A stretch of DNA of 64,000 nucleotides from Labrys monachus (lineage in GTDB: Bacteria; Pseudomonadota; Alphaproteobacteria; Rhizobiales; Labraceae), in NCBI RefSeq assembly GCF_030814655.1, contig NZ_JAUSVK010000001.1:5773001-5837000 (forward strand). The letters run 5' to 3'. Of this stretch, positions 1 through 8,908 are shown piece by piece (position 1 is the first letter of the stretch; the number at the start of each line of letters is the position of its first letter). A program made the translations under genes and the position numbers. The notes under the pieces are model-generated. The model was not told the DNA's origin, did no database searches, and was given only the letters and a program-made list of their open reading frames with translations.

Positions 1-2
1 TC

Positions 3-1010
3 ATGCTGGCCGGTGCGTCGGTCGTCGCCGCCTCGACCCTCGGCGGGCGGCTGGCGTTCGCACAGGGCAAGCCGCTGAAGATCGGCTACAATGTCGCCAC
101 CCTCGCCAATCCCTTCTTCCAGGGCATGACGAAGGGCGTGGTCGACGCCGTGAAGAAATATCCCGGCATGACGCTGCTCAACACCAACGCCAATGGCGAC
201 GCCAACACCCAGTCGACCATGGTGGTCGACCTGATCAACCAGGGCGTCGATGCGCTGATCCTCAACCCGATCAACGCCAACTCCATCGTGCCGGTGGTGC
301 AGCAGGCCGAGAAGAAGAAGATCCCGGTGTTCACGCTCGACCGCGGCGCCGCCTGCGGCGACTGCCAGACCAACTTCCTGGAGACCGACAACGTCGCGCT
401 CGGCCGCGAAGGCGCGCAATACATCGCCGCCCAGCTCAAGAAACGCTACGGCAAGGTGCAGGGCAACGTCGTCAACCTCGTCGGCCTGCTCGGCACGACG
501 GCCGGCGACGATCGCGACAAGGGCTTCATGGACGAGTTCAAGAAGATCTCGGCCGAGGCGCCCGACCTGAAGCTGGTCGCCCGGCAGGAAGCCCAGTTCG
601 ACCAGGAGAAGGCCTTCAACCTGATGAGCCAGATCATGGCCGCCAACCCGCAGATCGACGCGGTGTTCAACGGCAATGACGACAACGCCGTGGGTGCGCT
701 GCGCGCCGTCAGGCAGGCGAGCCGCAACATGCCCATCGACGATCCCAAGCACATCATCATCATCGGCATCGACGGCACCGAGCAGGCGCTGACGGCGATC
801 CGCAAGGGCGACATGGACGCCACCCTCTCGCAGAACCCGCTGACGATGGCGGCGCAGGCGGTGGACTATGTCAACGCCTACTTCAACGGCGACAAGTCCA
901 AGATCCCGGCCCATCAGTTCTGGCCGCACATCCTGCTGACCAAGGCGAATATCGACAGCGCCGAGGTGAAATCCTACGGCCTGTGGGCCGACGACGTCAC
1001 CAAGGGCTGA
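3..1010 (+). CDS. Sugar ABC transporter periplasmic binding protein (5' end probably outside window)
   Basis: Peripla_BP_4 (ribose/xylose-type) solute-binding protein delivering a sugar to the ABC importer encoded by the next two genes. The first in-window ATG gives a hydrophobic segment (LAGASVVAASTLGG) ending near AFA-QG, a signal peptidase-type site, but there is no positively charged n-region, so the true start is probably upstream of base 1. The mature protein opens with IGYNVATLANPFFQGM, the typical type I fold start of this family, and carries LILNPINANSIVP and DGTEQALTAIRKGD, the usual ligand-pocket segments. The length of about 310 mature residues is normal. The ligand cannot be read from sequence. 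The ATPase start follows 35 bases after the stop, so the genes form an operon. Confidence 0.9.
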   Translation: MLAGASVVAASTLGGRLAFAQGKPLKIGYNVATLANPFFQGMTKGVVDAVKKYPGMTLLNTNANGDANTQSTMVVDLINQGVDALILNPINANSIVPVVQQAEKKKIPVFTLDRGAACGDCQTNFLETDNVALGREGAQYIAAQLKKRYGKVQGNVVNLVGLLGTTAGDDRDKGFMDEFKKISAEAPDLKLVARQEAQFDQEKAFNLMSQIMAANPQIDAVFNGNDDNAVGALRAVRQASRNMPIDDPKHIIIIGIDGTEQALTAIRKGDMDATLSQNPLTMAAQAVDYVNAYFNGDKSKIPAHQFWPHILLTKANIDSAEVKSYGLWADDVTKG

Positions 1011-1045
1011 CCGCACCGTCATCCGCTCCAGAACGGGGAGAGCCA

Positions 1046-2530
1046 GTGCCGCGTATTCTCGACATGGCGAACGTCTCGAAGGCGTTCCTCGGTGTCACCG
1101 TTCTCTCTGACGTCTCGCTCTCGCTCGACGAGGGCGAGGTTCTGGGCATCGTCGGCGAGAACGGTGCCGGCAAGTCGACGCTGATGAAGGTCCTGGCCGG
1201 CATCTACCAGCCGGACCAGGGCACCATCCGGCTCGGCACCGCCGCGTTCTCGCCGCAGAACCCGCGCCAGGCCCTGGAGGCGGGCATCATCGTCGTCCAC
1301 CAGGAACTGAGCCTCTTCCCGGACCAGAGCGTGGCGGAGAACATCTTCGCCGGCACGCTGCCCCGCACCGGCCTCGGCACGGTGCGGTCCGGCGCGCTGA
1401 TGCAGCAGGCCCGCGCCGTGCTCGCGCAGGTCGGCCTCGACATCCCGCCCTCCGCCAAGATCCGCTCGCTGTCCCTCGCCCAGCGCCAGCTCGTCGAGAT
1501 CGGCCGCGCCTTGTCGCGCAAGGCCCGCGTCATCGTCATGGACGAGCCGACGGCGACGCTGACCAGCCATGAGGTGGAAAGCCTCTTCGGCACCGTCGCC
1601 AAGCTGAAGGCGCAGGGCGTCGGCATCATCTTCATCAGCCATCACCTCGACGAGGTGTTCAAGGTCTCCGACCGCATCGCCGTGATGCGCGACGGGCGCT
1701 GCGTCGACACGCGCGCGACGCCCCAATGGACCGAGGAGACCATGGTGCAGGCCATGGTCAACCGGCCAATCGACAGCTTCTTTCCCAAGCAGGACATTAC
1801 GCTCGGCCCGTCCCTCCTGGACGTGGAAGGGCTTTCGAGCGCCGGCCATTTCGACGGGGTCAGCTTCACCGTGCGCGCCGGCGAGATCTACGGCCTCGCC
1901 GGCCTGGTCGGCGCCGGCCGGACCGAAGTGCTGAAGGCGCTGTTCGGGGCGTTGCCGATCTCCGCCGGCCGCATCCGGGTCGCGGGCGAGGCCTATCGGC
2001 CGCATTCGCCGCGCCGCTCGCTGCGCAGCGGCATCGTGCTCACGCCGGAAGACCGCAAGCTCGAAGGCCTGGTGCTGGCGTTCTCCATCCGCCAGAACAT
2101 CGCCATGTCCACCCTTAATGCGCTGTCCTGGCTCGGCATCATGTCCGCGCGCAAGGTGCAGAGACTGGCGGAGACCTCGATCCGCAACCTGCGCATCCGG
2201 GCGACATCGGCGGGCCAGGAGGTCCGGCGCCTGTCCGGCGGCAACCAGCAGAAGGTGGTGCTGGCGCGGGCGATCAGTGTGGCACCGCGCATCTTCCTGC
2301 TCGACGAGCCGACCCGCGGCGTCGACGTCGGCGCCAAGGTCGAGGTCTACACGCTGATCGGCGAACTCGCCGCCCGCGGTGCGGCCGTCGTCATCGTCTC
2401 CTCGGACATGCTCGAGCTTCTCGGCCTGTGCGACCGCATCGGCGTGCTGCGCGCCGGGCGGCTGGCAGGGGAAGTCGAGCGCCCTCAATTCAGCCAGGAC
2501 CGCATCATGTCCCTGGCCGCGGTCGGATAA
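1046..2530 (+). CDS. Sugar ABC transporter ATP-binding protein (RbsA/XylG type, two ABC domains)
   Basis: Energises import of the sugar bound by the preceding protein. It has two fused nucleotide-binding domains of about 240 residues each, as in RbsA, MglA and XylG. Domain 1 has Walker A GENGAGKST, signature LSLAQRQ and Walker B VIVMDEPTA. Domain 2 has a degenerate Walker A (GLVGAGRTE), which is normal for this family, with signature LSGGNQQK and FLLDEPTRGVD. A GTG start is chosen because GGGGAG lies 5 bases upstream (1035-1040). The more upstream ATG at 983 would overlap the binding-protein gene by 28 bases, and the ATG at 1064 has no ribosome site. The permease follows after 5 bases. Confidence 0.93.
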   Translation: MPRILDMANVSKAFLGVTVLSDVSLSLDEGEVLGIVGENGAGKSTLMKVLAGIYQPDQGTIRLGTAAFSPQNPRQALEAGIIVVHQELSLFPDQSVAENIFAGTLPRTGLGTVRSGALMQQARAVLAQVGLDIPPSAKIRSLSLAQRQLVEIGRALSRKARVIVMDEPTATLTSHEVESLFGTVAKLKAQGVGIIFISHHLDEVFKVSDRIAVMRDGRCVDTRATPQWTEETMVQAMVNRPIDSFFPKQDITLGPSLLDVEGLSSAGHFDGVSFTVRAGEIYGLAGLVGAGRTEVLKALFGALPISAGRIRVAGEAYRPHSPRRSLRSGIVLTPEDRKLEGLVLAFSIRQNIAMSTLNALSWLGIMSARKVQRLAETSIRNLRIRATSAGQEVRRLSGGNQQKVVLARAISVAPRIFLLDEPTRGVDVGAKVEVYTLIGELAARGAAVVIVSSDMLELLGLCDRIGVLRAGRLAGEVERPQFSQDRIMSLAAVG

Positions 2531-2535
2531 ACAGC

Positions 2536-3519
2536 ATGGTCACAAACGAAGCCCCGCCGGCGGCCAGCCGGAAGAGACCGCGCCTCCTCGGCGGCGACAT
2601 GAGCGAGATCGCGATCATCGTGGTCTTCCTCGCGATCGTGCTCTATCTGTCGTTCACGACCTCGTCCTTCCTGTCGACGCCCAACATCATGTCGATCCTG
2701 GTGGCGAGCTCGCTGATCGCCATCGTCGCCTGCGGCCAGACCTTCGTGATCATCACCGGCGGCATCGACCTGTCCTCGGGCTCGGTGGTGGCGCTTTCGG
2801 GGGTGCTGACCGGCCTCGCGCTCCATGCCAATGTGCCGATCCCGGCCGCCGTCCTGCTCGGCATCCTGGTCGGGCTCGCCTGCGGGCTCTTCAACGGGTT
2901 TTCGGTCACCTATCTCAACATGAACCCGTTCATCGTCACCCTGGCGGCGATGGCGATGGCACGCGGCCTCGCCTTCATCATCCCCAACGGGCAGACGGTG
3001 TTCGGCTTCGACGATGCCTTCGACGCCATCGGCGGCGGGCTCGTCGGCTATCTGCCGATCGCCGGCCTGGTGGCGGCGGCCGCACTCGTCATCGGCGCCT
3101 TCGTCCTCACCAAGACGGTGTTCGGCCGCGAGGTCTATTCGGTCGGCGGCAACCGCGAGGCGGCGGTGATGGCGGGCATCCCCGTCCGGCGCACGCTGAT
3201 GCTCGTCTATCTCATCTCCGGCGGCCTCGCCGGCCTCGGCGGCATCATCCTCACGGGCCGGCTCGATTCGGCCCAGCCGATCGCCGCCAACGGCCTCGAA
3301 CTCAACGCCATCGCCGCGGTGGTCATCGGCGGCGCCTCGCTGTTCGGCGGCCGCGGCAGCATGCTCGGCACCATCCTGGGCGTGCTGCTGATCGGCGTGA
3401 TCAACAACGGCCTCACCCTCAACAATGTCGAGCCGTTCTGGGTGCAGTTCATCCAGGGCGCGGTGATCTTCCTCGCCGTCCTCTTCGATTCGCTCAACCA
3501 GCGCCGCCGCAGCGGCTGA
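2536..3519 (+). CDS. Sugar ABC transporter permease (RbsC type, BPD_transp_2)
   Basis: Membrane permease of the importer formed with the two preceding genes. It is 327 residues with about 8-10 hydrophobic helices. The family hallmark ITGGIDLSSGSVVALSG sits near residue 75, and the cytoplasmic EAA-like loop region (FGREVYSVGGNREAAVMAGI) is near residue 200. The ATG at 2536 is preferred because it is 5 bases after the ATPase stop; an upstream in-frame start would lie inside the ATPase gene. The order binding protein, ATPase, permease is the classic ribose-type order. No kinase or regulator of the operon is visible inside the window, so the substrate stays open. Confidence 0.93.
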   Translation: MVTNEAPPAASRKRPRLLGGDMSEIAIIVVFLAIVLYLSFTTSSFLSTPNIMSILVASSLIAIVACGQTFVIITGGIDLSSGSVVALSGVLTGLALHANVPIPAAVLLGILVGLACGLFNGFSVTYLNMNPFIVTLAAMAMARGLAFIIPNGQTVFGFDDAFDAIGGGLVGYLPIAGLVAAAALVIGAFVLTKTVFGREVYSVGGNREAAVMAGIPVRRTLMLVYLISGGLAGLGGIILTGRLDSAQPIAANGLELNAIAAVVIGGASLFGGRGSMLGTILGVLLIGVINNGLTLNNVEPFWVQFIQGAVIFLAVLFDSLNQRRRSG

Positions 3520-3537
3520 GCCCCGCGAAAGATGCGA

Positions 3538-4170
3538 TCACCGATCGCCCCTCTCGGCAGCGGGGAGCCCGCCGCCGGGAGGCCGGTCGACCGGTGATCG
3601 ACCCTCCCTGCGAGCCCGCACGAGCGGCAGCATCTGCCGAAGGACGTCGTCGCGGTCCCAGAAATGGTGCTTCAGGGCCGCGAGGACATGCAGCGCCACC
3701 AGCCCCAGCAGCACCCAGGCGAGGCGGTGATGCAGGGTCTTCATCGTCTCCGACAGGCCATAATCCGGCGCGATCAGGTTCGGCACGGCGAGGCCGCCCG
3801 GCAGTTCGACCGGCAGCGGCAGGGGTGAGGACGAGATCATCACATAGCCCGAAAGGGTGATCGCCAAGATCATCAGATAGAGCACGACATGGACCGTCCG
3901 GCTGAGGAGGCGCTCATGCCCCGGCATCGTCGCGGGCGGCGACGGCGCGACGGCGAAGAGCCGCCACGCCGTCCGCAGCGCGAGGAGCAGGAAGACGAAC
4001 GCGCCGCAGGTCTTGTGCAGCTGGTAGAGCTCGAAGCGCCGGCCCGGATCCTCGACGAACTCGACCATGACGAGCCCGAGGCCGAGCATGAACAGGATCA
4101 GCGCCGCCGACAGCCAGTGCAGCGCCTGCCCGGCCGGGCTCCAGCGCCGGCGCGGCGAAAGGGTGGTCAT
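3538..4170 (-). CDS. Cytochrome b561 (YceJ/CybB type)
   Basis: Four-helix inner-membrane di-haem b protein that passes electrons between quinol and partner proteins. Histidines that can ligate haem are seen in ALHWLSAAL (near residue 18), YQLHKTCGAF (near 50), TVHVVLYLM (near 90) and LHHRLAWVLLGLVALHVLAA (near 145-160), as expected for this family. The start codon overlaps the stop of the upstream yceI-like gene by 4 bases (ATGA), so the two are translationally coupled, the same pairing as yceI-yceJ in enterobacteria. The C-terminal tail is rich in Arg and Pro. Confidence 0.9.
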   Translation of the reverse strand: MTTLSPRRRWSPAGQALHWLSAALILFMLGLGLVMVEFVEDPGRRFELYQLHKTCGAFVFLLLALRTAWRLFAVAPSPPATMPGHERLLSRTVHVVLYLMILAITLSGYVMISSSPLPLPVELPGGLAVPNLIAPDYGLSETMKTLHHRLAWVLLGLVALHVLAALKHHFWDRDDVLRQMLPLVRARREGRSPVDRPPGGGLPAAERGDR

Positions 4171-4760
4171 TCGGCCAGGGCCTGCGTCGTGACGACGAGC
4201 GCCACGTCGTTGCTGATGGCGGGGAAGCCCGCACTCATGTTGAAGGCCAGCCGATGGATCGTGCCCGTCGCGCGGAAGCCGAGGCGGGCGCTGGCGCCGG
4301 CGGCGCCTTCGACCTCGACGTCGATGGTCAGCGGCCGCGTGACGCCGCGCAGGGTCAGGTTGCCGGTGACGCGCGCATGGCGGTCATCGACCTTCTCCAC
4401 CTTGGTGGATTCGAAGGCGATGGTCGGGAAGCGGGCGGCATCGAAGAAAGCGTCCGTGCGCAGATAGTCGTCGAAGGACGGCGAGCCGACGTCGACCGAC
4501 TTGGCGGCGACATGGAAGGAGACGTGGCTCGACTCGGGATGGTCGAAGTCGATGGCGATGCGGCCTTCGAAGTCGCGGAAACGACCCTTGGTCTGCGGCC
4601 AGCCGACGCCGTCGACCACGAAGCCGATCGAGGTCTGGCCCGGGTCGATGCGCCATTTGCGCTGGGCGGCGACGGCCGGCACGGCGGCATGAGCGAGGAA
4701 CAGCGCCGCCAGGGCGGCGCTGAGGAGGGGGCGGGGGCCCATCGGCTTCGGTTTCATCAT
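4167..4760 (-). CDS. yceI: YceI-family periplasmic polyisoprenoid-binding lipocalin-like protein
   Basis: Secreted beta-barrel protein that binds isoprenoid lipids such as quinones in this family. The ATG at 4760 is chosen because AAGGA lies 8 bases upstream and the protein then opens with a Sec signal peptide (Lys-Pro n-region, LLSAALAALFLAHAAVPAVAA, cleavage at VAA-QR). The mature part starts KWRIDPGQTSIGF, the standard YceI beginning, and continues with VSFHVAAKSVDVGSP and LTLRGVTRPLTIDV, both typical barrel strands. It lies first in a two-gene operon with cytochrome b561, which suggests a role in quinone or haem handling at the membrane. Another ATG immediately follows at 4757. Confidence 0.92.
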   Translation of the reverse strand: MMKPKPMGPRPLLSAALAALFLAHAAVPAVAAQRKWRIDPGQTSIGFVVDGVGWPQTKGRFRDFEGRIAIDFDHPESSHVSFHVAAKSVDVGSPSFDDYLRTDAFFDAARFPTIAFESTKVEKVDDRHARVTGNLTLRGVTRPLTIDVEVEGAAGASARLGFRATGTIHRLAFNMSAGFPAISNDVALVVTTQALAE

Positions 4761-5153
4761 GGCGGTGTTCCTTCGGGGCGGGCGGAGCCGGCATGGCGCC
4801 CATGCCGCCCAGCGCTGTGGTCGGGAGCAGAACACATGAGCAGGACGATTATTCGGCGCATGAGCGGACGAAATCACCTCGATCGAGGCCGTTTGCCGGT
4901 CCGATCACTCTGTCGTGATGTTCCGCCGCGCCGTTCTTCCCGGACGGGGGGCCGCCCCGGCCGGGTCTGGGCCGTCTTTGCTTCGATTTCGGGCCTCGGC
5001 CCCACCTTGTCGCGGTCCCGCGCCCGACGACAAGCGTAGTCGATCAATTCTATTTGAACCAAGCCTTCTTCGGGCTGTGGGACATCTCGGCTGCTTTTCG
5101 CCCTCGGGGACGGCCTCCGCCGTGCCCGCGGGCCTCATTCCGGGAGAACGACA
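4761..5153. other. Intergenic region between divergent yceI operon and secreted protein gene
   Basis: 393 bases with no convincing gene on either strand. It must hold promoters for the leftward yceI operon and the rightward gene at 5154. A locally AT-richer stretch at 5038-5062 could be part of the latter, but no clear -35/-10 pair can be called. Confidence 0.5.
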
Positions 5154-5771
5154 ATGAAGATCACATCGGCCCTCGGCGCCATCGGCGTCGCCGCCTTGCT
5201 GGCCGCCATCCCCGCGCAGGCGGTCCTGGCGCAGGTCAAGACCGTGCGCGTGCGCGGCACCGTCGTCAGCCTGGAGGGGCCTGCACTGACGGTGAAGACC
5301 CGCGAGGGCGACACCGTCGCCGTCACGCTGAAGCCCGGCTGGAAGGTCACCGGCGTCGCCAGGGCCGCGGTCGAGGCGATCAAGCCGGGCGACTTCGTCG
5401 GCGTCGCGTCCCTGCCGACAGCGGCCGGCGGCGACGGCGCCGTCGAAGTGCTGGTCTTCCCCGCCGCGATGAAGGGCACGGGCGAAGGCAGCTATCCCTG
5501 GGACCTCCAGCCTGGCAGCACGATGACGAACGCCACCGTCGCCAACGCCGTGGCGGACGTCCACGGCCGCACGCTCACCCTGACCTATCAGGGCGGGCAG
5601 AAGACCGTCACGATCGCGCAGGGCACGCCCGTCGTGACCTTCGCGCCGGCGACGCCGGACGACCTCAAGCCGGGCGCCACGGTGTTCGTTCCCGCCGAAG
5701 CGGGCGCGGGCTCGGCCCTGAGCGCCGGCTTCGTCGTCGTCGGCACCCATGGCGTCGCGCCGCCGATGTGA
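5154..5771 (+). CDS. Secreted protein with two related beta-rich repeats, function unknown
   Basis: 205 residues beginning with a Sec signal peptide (MKITSALGAIGVAALLAAIP, cleavage near VLA-QV). The mature protein looks like two copies of one module of about 75 residues. Copy 1 has the pattern GTVVSLEGPALTVKT, then AAVEAIKPGDFVGVAS. Copy 2 has VADVHGRTLTLTYQGG, then PDDLKPGATVFVPA. The pattern (nucleic-acid- or metal-style OB-like strands, then a D-x-KPG turn) recalls DUF5666-type periplasmic proteins, but no function can be assigned. GGGAGA lies 8 bases before the ATG. No operon partner: the next gene starts 161 bases later. Confidence 0.8.
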   Translation: MKITSALGAIGVAALLAAIPAQAVLAQVKTVRVRGTVVSLEGPALTVKTREGDTVAVTLKPGWKVTGVARAAVEAIKPGDFVGVASLPTAAGGDGAVEVLVFPAAMKGTGEGSYPWDLQPGSTMTNATVANAVADVHGRTLTLTYQGGQKTVTIAQGTPVVTFAPATPDDLKPGATVFVPAEAGAGSALSAGFVVVGTHGVAPPM

Positions 5772-5932
5772 CGGGGTGCAGCCCCTCGTGCCGGACTGGA
5801 GGCGCGATAAGCGGCGGACGGAGGCGGCGAATCGCCTATGCTGCCCGAAGCGGGAGCGTCCGTGTGGCGCTCCAGGCCTGAACGGGCGTTCCGCGTCCAT
5901 CGCTCCCCGCACGACACCCAGGACCAGACGGC

Positions 5933-6862
5933 ATGTGGCAGCCGACGCCCTTCTACCCCGACCCGGCGGTGCAGATCCTGCATCCCTCCTTCGAGAAATA
6001 CCGCCATCCGCTGGCGGCGGTGGAGCGCCTGTACACCGGCTGCCGCTGGGCCGAAGGGCCGGTATGGTTCGGCGATGCGCGATGCCTGCTGTGGAGCGAC
6101 ATCCCGAACAACCGCATCCTGCGCTGGGACGAGGAAACCGGCACGACCGGCATCTACCGCAAGCCCTCCAACTTCGCCAACGGCAATACACGGGACCGGC
6201 AGGGCCGCCTCCTCACCTGCGAGCACGGCGCCAGACGGGTGACGCGCACCGAATATGACGGCTCGATCACCGTCCTCCTCGACAGCTTCGAAGGCAAGCG
6301 GCTCAATTCGCCCAACGACATCGTGGTCAAGCGCGACGGCTCGATCTGGTTCACCGATCCGCCCTTCGGCATCGACAGCGACTATGAGGGCGGCCGCGCC
6401 CAGCCGGAGCTCCCCGCCAATGTCTACCGCATCGACGGCGTCACGGGTGCGGCGAGCGCCGCCGCCGAAGGCATTCGCGGCCCCAACGGCCTCGCCTTCT
6501 CCCCGGACGAGCGGACGCTCTACATCGTCGAGGGCCGGGTGTCGCCGCGCCGGATCCTTGCTTTCGACGTCGCCGGCGACGAACTGGCCGGACGGCGCAC
6601 TTTCCTGACCGCCGACGACGGCGGCGCCCTCGACGGCTTTCGCGTCGACGAGGACGGCAATCTGTGGTGCGGCTGGGGCATGGGCCGTCCCGAGCTCGAC
6701 GGTGTCGTCGTCTACTCGCCCGAAGGCCAGAGGATCGGACGCATCCAATTGCCCGAGCGCTGCGCCAATCTGTGCTTCGGCGGCCCCCACCGCAACCGGC
6801 TGTTCATGGCGGCGAGCCAGTCGGTCTATGCCCTCTATGTCAATACGAGGGGCTGCGCGTGA
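5933..6862 (+). CDS. SMP-30/gluconolactonase-family sugar lactone hydrolase
   Basis: Six-bladed propeller enzyme of the SMP-30/LRE family, which hydrolyses sugar lactones to aldonic acids with a bound divalent metal. Family signatures are WAEGPVWFGDARCLLWSDIP near the N-terminus (the Glu is a metal ligand), LNSPNDIVVKRDGSIWFTDPP (Asn ligand), and IRGPNGLAFSPDERTLYIVE with GFRVDEDGNLWCGW (Asn and Asp ligands). The length of 309 residues is normal, and there is no signal peptide, so the enzyme is cytoplasmic. The next gene, 51 bases downstream, encodes a 2-hydroxyacid dehydrogenase, suggesting a small sugar-acid catabolic pair. The specific lactone is unknown. Confidence 0.9.
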   Translation: MWQPTPFYPDPAVQILHPSFEKYRHPLAAVERLYTGCRWAEGPVWFGDARCLLWSDIPNNRILRWDEETGTTGIYRKPSNFANGNTRDRQGRLLTCEHGARRVTRTEYDGSITVLLDSFEGKRLNSPNDIVVKRDGSIWFTDPPFGIDSDYEGGRAQPELPANVYRIDGVTGAASAAAEGIRGPNGLAFSPDERTLYIVEGRVSPRRILAFDVAGDELAGRRTFLTADDGGALDGFRVDEDGNLWCGWGMGRPELDGVVVYSPEGQRIGRIQLPERCANLCFGGPHRNRLFMAASQSVYALYVNTRGCA

Positions 6863-6913
6863 GGCGGCAGGCGGTGACGCTCCCCACGGAGACATGACGC
6901 AGGAGGATATCGC

Positions 6914-7936
6914 ATGGCAGAACGGCATCAGGACCGGGATCAAGAGGACGGCATGCGCGTGACGGACCGGACGGAGCCCGTCGACGTCGTCTTCCTCGAC
7001 AGGGCGACGCTGCCCGAGGAGACCCGGGTGCGGCCGCTCGGCTTCGCCCACCGCCTCGTGGTGCATGAGAGCACCACGCCGGCCGAGGTCGCCGAACGGA
7101 TCGCCGGTGCGCAGATCGTCATCACCAACAAGGCGCCGATCCGGGCGGAGGCGATCGCCGCCGCGCCCCGCCTGCGCCTCGTCGCGGTCGCCGCCACCGG
7201 CACCGACGTCGTCGACCTCGCGGCCTGCGCAGCGCGGGGCGTCAGCGTGTGCAACATCCGCAACTACGCCGTGCACACCGTGCCCGAGCACACTTTCGCC
7301 CTGATCCTGGCACTGCGCCGGAGCATCCTCGCCTATCGGGACTCGGTGAGGAACGGGCGCTGGCAGGAATCGGGCCAATTCTGCTTCTTCGATCATCCGA
7401 TCCACGATCTCGCCGGCGCTACCCTCGGCATCATCGGCGACGGCGTGCTCGGCCGGTCGGTCGCCGACATCGGCAAGGCGTTCGGGATGCGCGTCCTGTT
7501 CGCCGCCTACAAGGGCAGCGCGGGCATGGGGCCGCTCTATACCGCGTTCGAGGACGTGCTGGCGCAGAGCGACGTCATCACCCTGCATTCGCCGCTGATG
7601 CCGTCGACCCGCAACATGATCGGCGCGGCGGAGTTCGCGGCCATGGCGCGCCGCCCCCTTCTGATCAACACCGCCCGCGGCGGCCTCGTCGACGAGCAGG
7701 CCCTGCACGACGCCCTGGTCGGCGGGCAGATCGCCGGCGCCGGCTTCGACGTGGTGACGGCGGAGCCGCCGCCGGCCGATCACGTGATGATGCGCCTGCT
7801 GGGCTTGCCGAATTTCATCCTGACGCCGCATGTCGCCTGGTCGAGCCGCGAAGCCATCCAGGGGCTCGCCGACCAACTGATCGAGAACATCGAATTGTTC
7901 ATGCAGGGCACGCCGCGCCACCTCGTCGGCGGCTGA
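6914..7936 (+). CDS. D-2-hydroxyacid dehydrogenase (NAD-binding)
   Basis: Catalyses reversible NAD(P)H reduction of a 2-oxoacid; glyoxylate or hydroxypyruvate are common substrates. The start is fixed by AGGAGG at 6901-6906, 7 bases before the ATG. The family elements are in order: N-terminal catalytic half, Rossmann motif GIIGDGVLG near residue 170, catalytic Arg in NTARGGLVDE, Glu in the AEPPP segment and His in LTPHVAWSS. Length 340. A second member of the same superfamily lies at 16911, but the two differ in loop sequences and are not recent copies. Probably co-transcribed with the SMP-30 lactonase. Confidence 0.92.
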   Translation: MAERHQDRDQEDGMRVTDRTEPVDVVFLDRATLPEETRVRPLGFAHRLVVHESTTPAEVAERIAGAQIVITNKAPIRAEAIAAAPRLRLVAVAATGTDVVDLAACAARGVSVCNIRNYAVHTVPEHTFALILALRRSILAYRDSVRNGRWQESGQFCFFDHPIHDLAGATLGIIGDGVLGRSVADIGKAFGMRVLFAAYKGSAGMGPLYTAFEDVLAQSDVITLHSPLMPSTRNMIGAAEFAAMARRPLLINTARGGLVDEQALHDALVGGQIAGAGFDVVTAEPPPADHVMMRLLGLPNFILTPHVAWSSREAIQGLADQLIENIELFMQGTPRHLVGG

Positions 7937-7967
7937 CGGCGGCCGGCAACGCGAATGCCGGACCGGC

Positions 7968-8282
7968 CTATCGCCGGCGCGTCATGCGGAGATCGGCGGC
8001 ATCGCCGAAGGGAAGGTCGATGCAATGCCAGGATGCAGGCTCGTTGCCGCCGGGGGCAGCTTCCTCCCGGTGGATCGTCCTGACGAGGTCGTGCGGCGAT
8101 TCACCGACCACCCAGTAATGTCCGTCGCGGGTGAAGATGCATTTGACCAGGTCGCTGCCCTGGAGTGAATATTCATAGACATCATGCCGAAAGGACGGGC
8201 CGATATAAGTCCATACTTCGCCGTCGCGCGCCTCGAAGCGGGTACCGGCTTGCGCCCTGCTGAGATCGATCGCCACCGTCAC
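7968..8282 (-). CDS. Small hypothetical protein (104 aa), possible unusual GTG start
   Basis: Not recognised. The predicted protein is acidic-to-neutral, without a signal peptide or membrane helix, and has a plausible globular composition with several aromatic residues (EVWTYIGPSFRHDVYEY, DGHYWVVGESPHD). That favours a real gene over a chance frame. The first codon would be GTG at 8282, with no good ribosome site upstream, so the start may be wrong. It lies tail-to-tail with the dehydrogenase gene (31 bases apart). The alternative is a non-coding stretch. Confidence 0.55.
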   Translation of the reverse strand: MTVAIDLSRAQAGTRFEARDGEVWTYIGPSFRHDVYEYSLQGSDLVKCIFTRDGHYWVVGESPHDLVRTIHREEAAPGGNEPASWHCIDLPFGDAADLRMTRRR

Positions 8283-8908
8283 CGTCTGCGCTCAGGTGCA
8301 TGGCCGGCGGCCCAGGCCTGTCCATGCCCTCCGCAGGCGTCTGTGTCGGGAATGCGGCATCGACGACCGTGAGGCGCGCTCAGCACGGCGCCTCTACCGG
8401 CCCGCCGAACATTCCCCCCGGCCTCGAACTTGACGTCGAGTTCCGATCTGCTTGGATCGAACATGCAACCGCTCCCCCGATGCGCAGGAGAATTCAGACA
8501 ACGGTGTGGGTATACCGCCTGACGTCTACTTCATCAACAGCAGAAATCCAAATAGTTTGCGGGGGGAGGATGTACCGCGTCGTCTCTGTTCGAAGAACCC
8601 GGAAGAAGGCCCGCTTTCTGCTTGCCTCCCGGGAGCCTTCCTGCAAACGGCGCGGTCGGGAAATCCAATTTTCCGGGATTTCGGACGCGCACTGCGTTGC
8701 GGCAAGCAAGATCGGCGGTAAAACGAACGCCGCCCGCGCTATCGCAAGTTCAAACGCCGAACGTTCCGACAGGCCAGCCGCCCCGGCGGCTCGCCGGCGA
8801 GATGGCTGTTCGGTGCGCTCCGCACGCTCGACTTTTCCGCCGGGGGACGAATTCTTTCGAGAGCGGAACTCCCTGGAAGAATGCCCCGACCGGGCAGCGC
8901 CCCGCGCC
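8283..8908. other. 626-base region without a convincing gene
   Basis: Open frames exist on both strands, but their translations are rich in Arg, Ser and Pro and show no domain. Base composition is a little more AT-rich around 8490-8560 than in the flanks. No repeat, terminator or RNA gene is recognised. It may hold promoters for the leftward small gene and old degenerate sequence. Confidence 0.45.

Noticed and set aside
1019-2488. Long leftward open frame opposite the sugar ATPase gene
   Set aside because: Translation is rich in Asp, Arg, Ala and His without domains; the opposite strand encodes a complete double ABC ATPase. A high-GC antisense shadow.
5588-7921. 777-codon leftward open frame across the SMP-30 and dehydrogenase genes
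   Set aside because: Both genes on the other strand have intact catalytic motifs and good ribosome sites. The leftward translation is repetitive in Ala, Asp, Gly and Arg.
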